In this document: positions 4,646 through 5,923 of the stretch, in pieces | Numbering within the stretch: position 1 is the stretch's first letter | Layout: every line of letters starts with the position of its first letter | From: DATFYP01 sp035626235 | Lineage (GTDB): Archaea; Thermoproteota; Nitrososphaeria; Nitrososphaerales; Gagatemarchaeaceae | Assembly: GCA_035626235.1 (NCBI GenBank) | Contig: DASPOB010000021.1 | Coordinates: 1-5,923, forward strand | DNA: 5,923 nt | Direction of reading: 5' to 3' | Made by a program: the position numbers and the translations under genes | The notes under the pieces: model-generated | What the model saw: the letters and a program-made list of their open reading frames with translations, nothing else | Database searches by the model: none | Told to the model about the DNA's origin: nothing

Positions 4646-5563
4646 CTAGTCTCGGTACTCAGAGACATTGACCTGGTTGAGGGCGATCCCGGTTTCGAAG
4701 TACCTCCTGACGTTCCGCGCAGCAGCCACTTTGACCCGTGACAGATCCTCGCCGAGGGGGACCGCCGAGTTGTGCAGAGTCCCTGCGAAGTTTGGGAGGT
4801 CCCAGGCCTCTGTCGAGAAAGACTCGTTCCCGTCCTTCGTCCAATAAACATCAGTCGCGAACCTGCTCTCGGGCCTCTCCTTCAACCACCGGAGAAGTCC
4901 TGCTTCATCGATGGTTTCGCCCCTCCCTACGTTGACCAGAATTGCCGCCTCCTTCGCCCTGGAGAGAACCTCGTAGCTGAGGGCGCCACGGGTCAGCTTC
5001 GTGAGCGGGAGCGTGACGACGATCGCGTCCGCAGCAGCGACCTTCTCTGCCAGCTGGGACATGGGGTGCCTCTCGTCGAAGGCCTCGGAGACCCTGAACG
5101 ACCTGGAGACGCCTACGGTCCTCATCTCGAGGGACTTCGAAAGCCGCGCAACCTCAGAGCCGATGGAGCCACACCCAATCACCAGCAGCGTCTTCCGTCT
5201 CAGCATCCTCGGAGTCGTCCTCAGGTTTCTGACATGGAGTCCCTTCGCAACGCCGAGAAGGATTCCCCAGGCATGTTCAGCCACCGCTTCCGTGTAGGCA
5301 CCGGCGTTCGAGAAGACCTTTGCGTCACTCGGCAGGGATGCGAAGTCGAGGCCGTCCACCCCGGCGGTTAGAGTCTGTACCATCTTCAGGCTGGTCATCT
5401 TCCGCAGAGTCTCGCTCGTGGTCCGTCTGGGCCAGCAGACGAGGGCCTGGCAGCTGCCCATGGCTTCGTCGTCGGCCGACCTTTCGAAAACCTCGAACCC
5501 GGAGAAAATCTCCTTTGCCTCGGAGGGCAGAGTGTCACCGAAGAAGATTGTCGCGCTTCCCAA
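4646..5563 (-). CDS. D-2-hydroxyacid dehydrogenase family protein, NADP-type fingerprint
   Basis: The 305-aa product belongs to the D-isomer-specific 2-hydroxyacid dehydrogenases, cytosolic dimers that interconvert 2-keto and D-2-hydroxy acids; the exact substrate cannot be read here. Visible marks: the substrate loop TAGVDGLDF (66-74), NAGAYTEAVAEHAWG (86-100) leading into the hinge, the Rossmann GCGSIG (130-135), the catalytic Arg in NVGRGETID (R214), and the catalytic His in GTLHNSA (H264). At the end of the second Rossmann strand, GVSRS (151-155) replaces the usual Asp, which in this family favours NADP(H). The Glu that usually sits five residues after the DVF/DVY Asp (D238) is Lys243 here, a departure in the Arg-Glu-His triad. 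Length is slightly below the usual 310-335. The start is TTG, 14 bp after the rpo6 stop, with GGAG about 9 nt upstream. Co-transcription with rpo6 is likely. Confidence 0.9.
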   Translation of the reverse strand: MGSATIFFGDTLPSEAKEIFSGFEVFERSADDEAMGSCQALVCWPRRTTSETLRKMTSLKMVQTLTAGVDGLDFASLPSDAKVFSNAGAYTEAVAEHAWGILLGVAKGLHVRNLRTTPRMLRRKTLLVIGCGSIGSEVARLSKSLEMRTVGVSRSFRVSEAFDERHPMSQLAEKVAAADAIVVTLPLTKLTRGALSYEVLSRAKEAAILVNVGRGETIDEAGLLRWLKERPESRFATDVYWTKDGNESFSTEAWDLPNFAGTLHNSAVPLGEDLSRVKVAAARNVRRYFETGIALNQVNVSEYRD

Positions 5564-5577
5564 CTGGCTGCTCTCCG

Positions 5578-5868
5578 CTACTTTGCGAGTGCCTTGATGG
5601 GTATGTCTTGGGTAATACCATTGGGGAGGGACCTTCTGATGGATATGGGGAGAGAGTCTCCTTCCAGCTCCAGCATCGCCGTCTCGATTGGCCCCCGGTA
5701 AACCCCCTCCAGCGAGACGAACGCAGGTGCCCCCATTGCAAGCTGAAGCGACCTGGCCCCCACGATCCTCGCGCGTTCGAAACGGGTCAGCTTGGGAGGC
5801 CCTATCCTGATCTCGAAATCAGCCAGGGAGGGTAGCTTTGCCTTCCGTACGGTCTTTGGTGGGGGCAT
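5578..5868 (-). CDS. rpo6: DNA-directed RNA polymerase subunit Rpo6 (RpoK)
   Basis: Rpo6, the archaeal counterpart of eukaryotic RPB6 and bacterial omega, binds the largest polymerase subunit and helps assembly and stability. The 96-aa product shows the family signature almost unbroken: LTRFERARIVGARSLQLAMG (27-46), followed by AP, then PIETAMLELE (60-69) and LPISIRRSLPNG (73-84), ending in DIPIKALAK. A short basic N-terminal extension (1-15) precedes the core. The length suits the archaeal family. I start at the ATG at 5868; a TTG directly before it (5871) would add one residue. GAGG lies 8 nt upstream of the ATG. A TATA-like box at 5909-5915 may drive it. The dehydrogenase gene follows after 14 bp on the same strand, suggesting one transcript. 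Confidence 0.95.
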   Translation of the reverse strand: MPPPKTVRKAKLPSLADFEIRIGPPKLTRFERARIVGARSLQLAMGAPAFVSLEGVYRGPIETAMLELEGDSLPISIRRSLPNGITQDIPIKALAK

Positions 5869-5908
5869 CAAAGGGCCTCGGAGTTGGATTCGCCCGACTG
5901 GGTCACCA

Positions 5909-5915
5909 GATAAGT
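5909..5915 (-). promoter_or_regulatory. Possible TATA box for rpo6
   Basis: The minus strand reads GGAAAAG followed by ACTTATC, resembling a BRE plus TATA element. It would start transcription near 5886, giving an 18-nt leader that contains GAGG before the rpo6 ATG. It is close to the window edge and the match is moderate. Confidence 0.3.
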
Positions 5916-5923
5916 CTTTTCCG

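Noticed and set aside
4772..5371. Plus-strand frame of 199 codons
   Set aside because: Lies opposite the dehydrogenase gene, which has complete family motifs; this is a GC-rich antisense shadow.
5320..5835. Plus-strand frame of 171 codons
   Set aside because: Antisense to the dehydrogenase and rpo6 genes; Arg/Pro/Ser-rich without motifs.
1..5923. CRISPR array or insertion sequence
   Set aside because: No regularly spaced repeats of 24 bases or more, no terminal inverted repeats and no transposase-like frame were seen.

Overview
The window looks like chromosomal DNA of an archaeon. The main evidence is at the right end: a textbook archaeal RNA polymerase subunit Rpo6 (RpoK), a D-2-hydroxyacid dehydrogenase and an Alba chromatin protein lie on one strand. 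Several genes also have an A/T-rich TATA-like box about 25-28 nt before the start codon and no Shine-Dalgarno site, which is the archaeal leaderless pattern. The DNA is moderately GC-rich with GC-biased third codon positions. A TACK-type lineage (Nitrososphaeria- or Bathyarchaeia-like) is my guess; the sequence shown does not prove it.

Left part (1-1970): a long reading frame on the minus strand starts at 1611 and runs off the left edge without a stop (537 codons seen). It encodes a polytopic membrane protein with about eight membrane segments and a large Cys-containing, N-glycosylation-sequon-bearing outer domain. Divergent from it, across an 83-bp gap, is a small GIY-YIG nuclease-domain protein of the UPF0213/YhbQ type (1695-1970).

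Middle part (1971-3883): an accessory-looking, gene-poor stretch on the plus strand with small genes whose products carry Cys/His clusters. These are a 125-aa CCHC-like protein, a Cys/His-rich protein that appears to change reading frame near 2965-2972, a 74-aa C2H2-like protein, and a 112-aa zinc-ribbon protein with two membrane helices that starts with TTG. Two of them (2794 and 3545) have a TATA-like box at leaderless distance. Short hairpins follow three of the genes, and a triple 8-bp repeat lies at 3086-3110.

Right part (3884-5923): a 328-bp gap without a convincing protein gene holds the best TATA box in the window (3997-4004) followed by self-complementary sequence, so it may encode a small RNA. 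Then, read leftward from the right edge, come rpo6, the dehydrogenase (14-bp gap, probably one transcript) and alba (47-bp gap, with its own TATA box). This right-hand block is housekeeping: transcription and chromatin or RNA binding, with a metabolic oxidoreductase between them.
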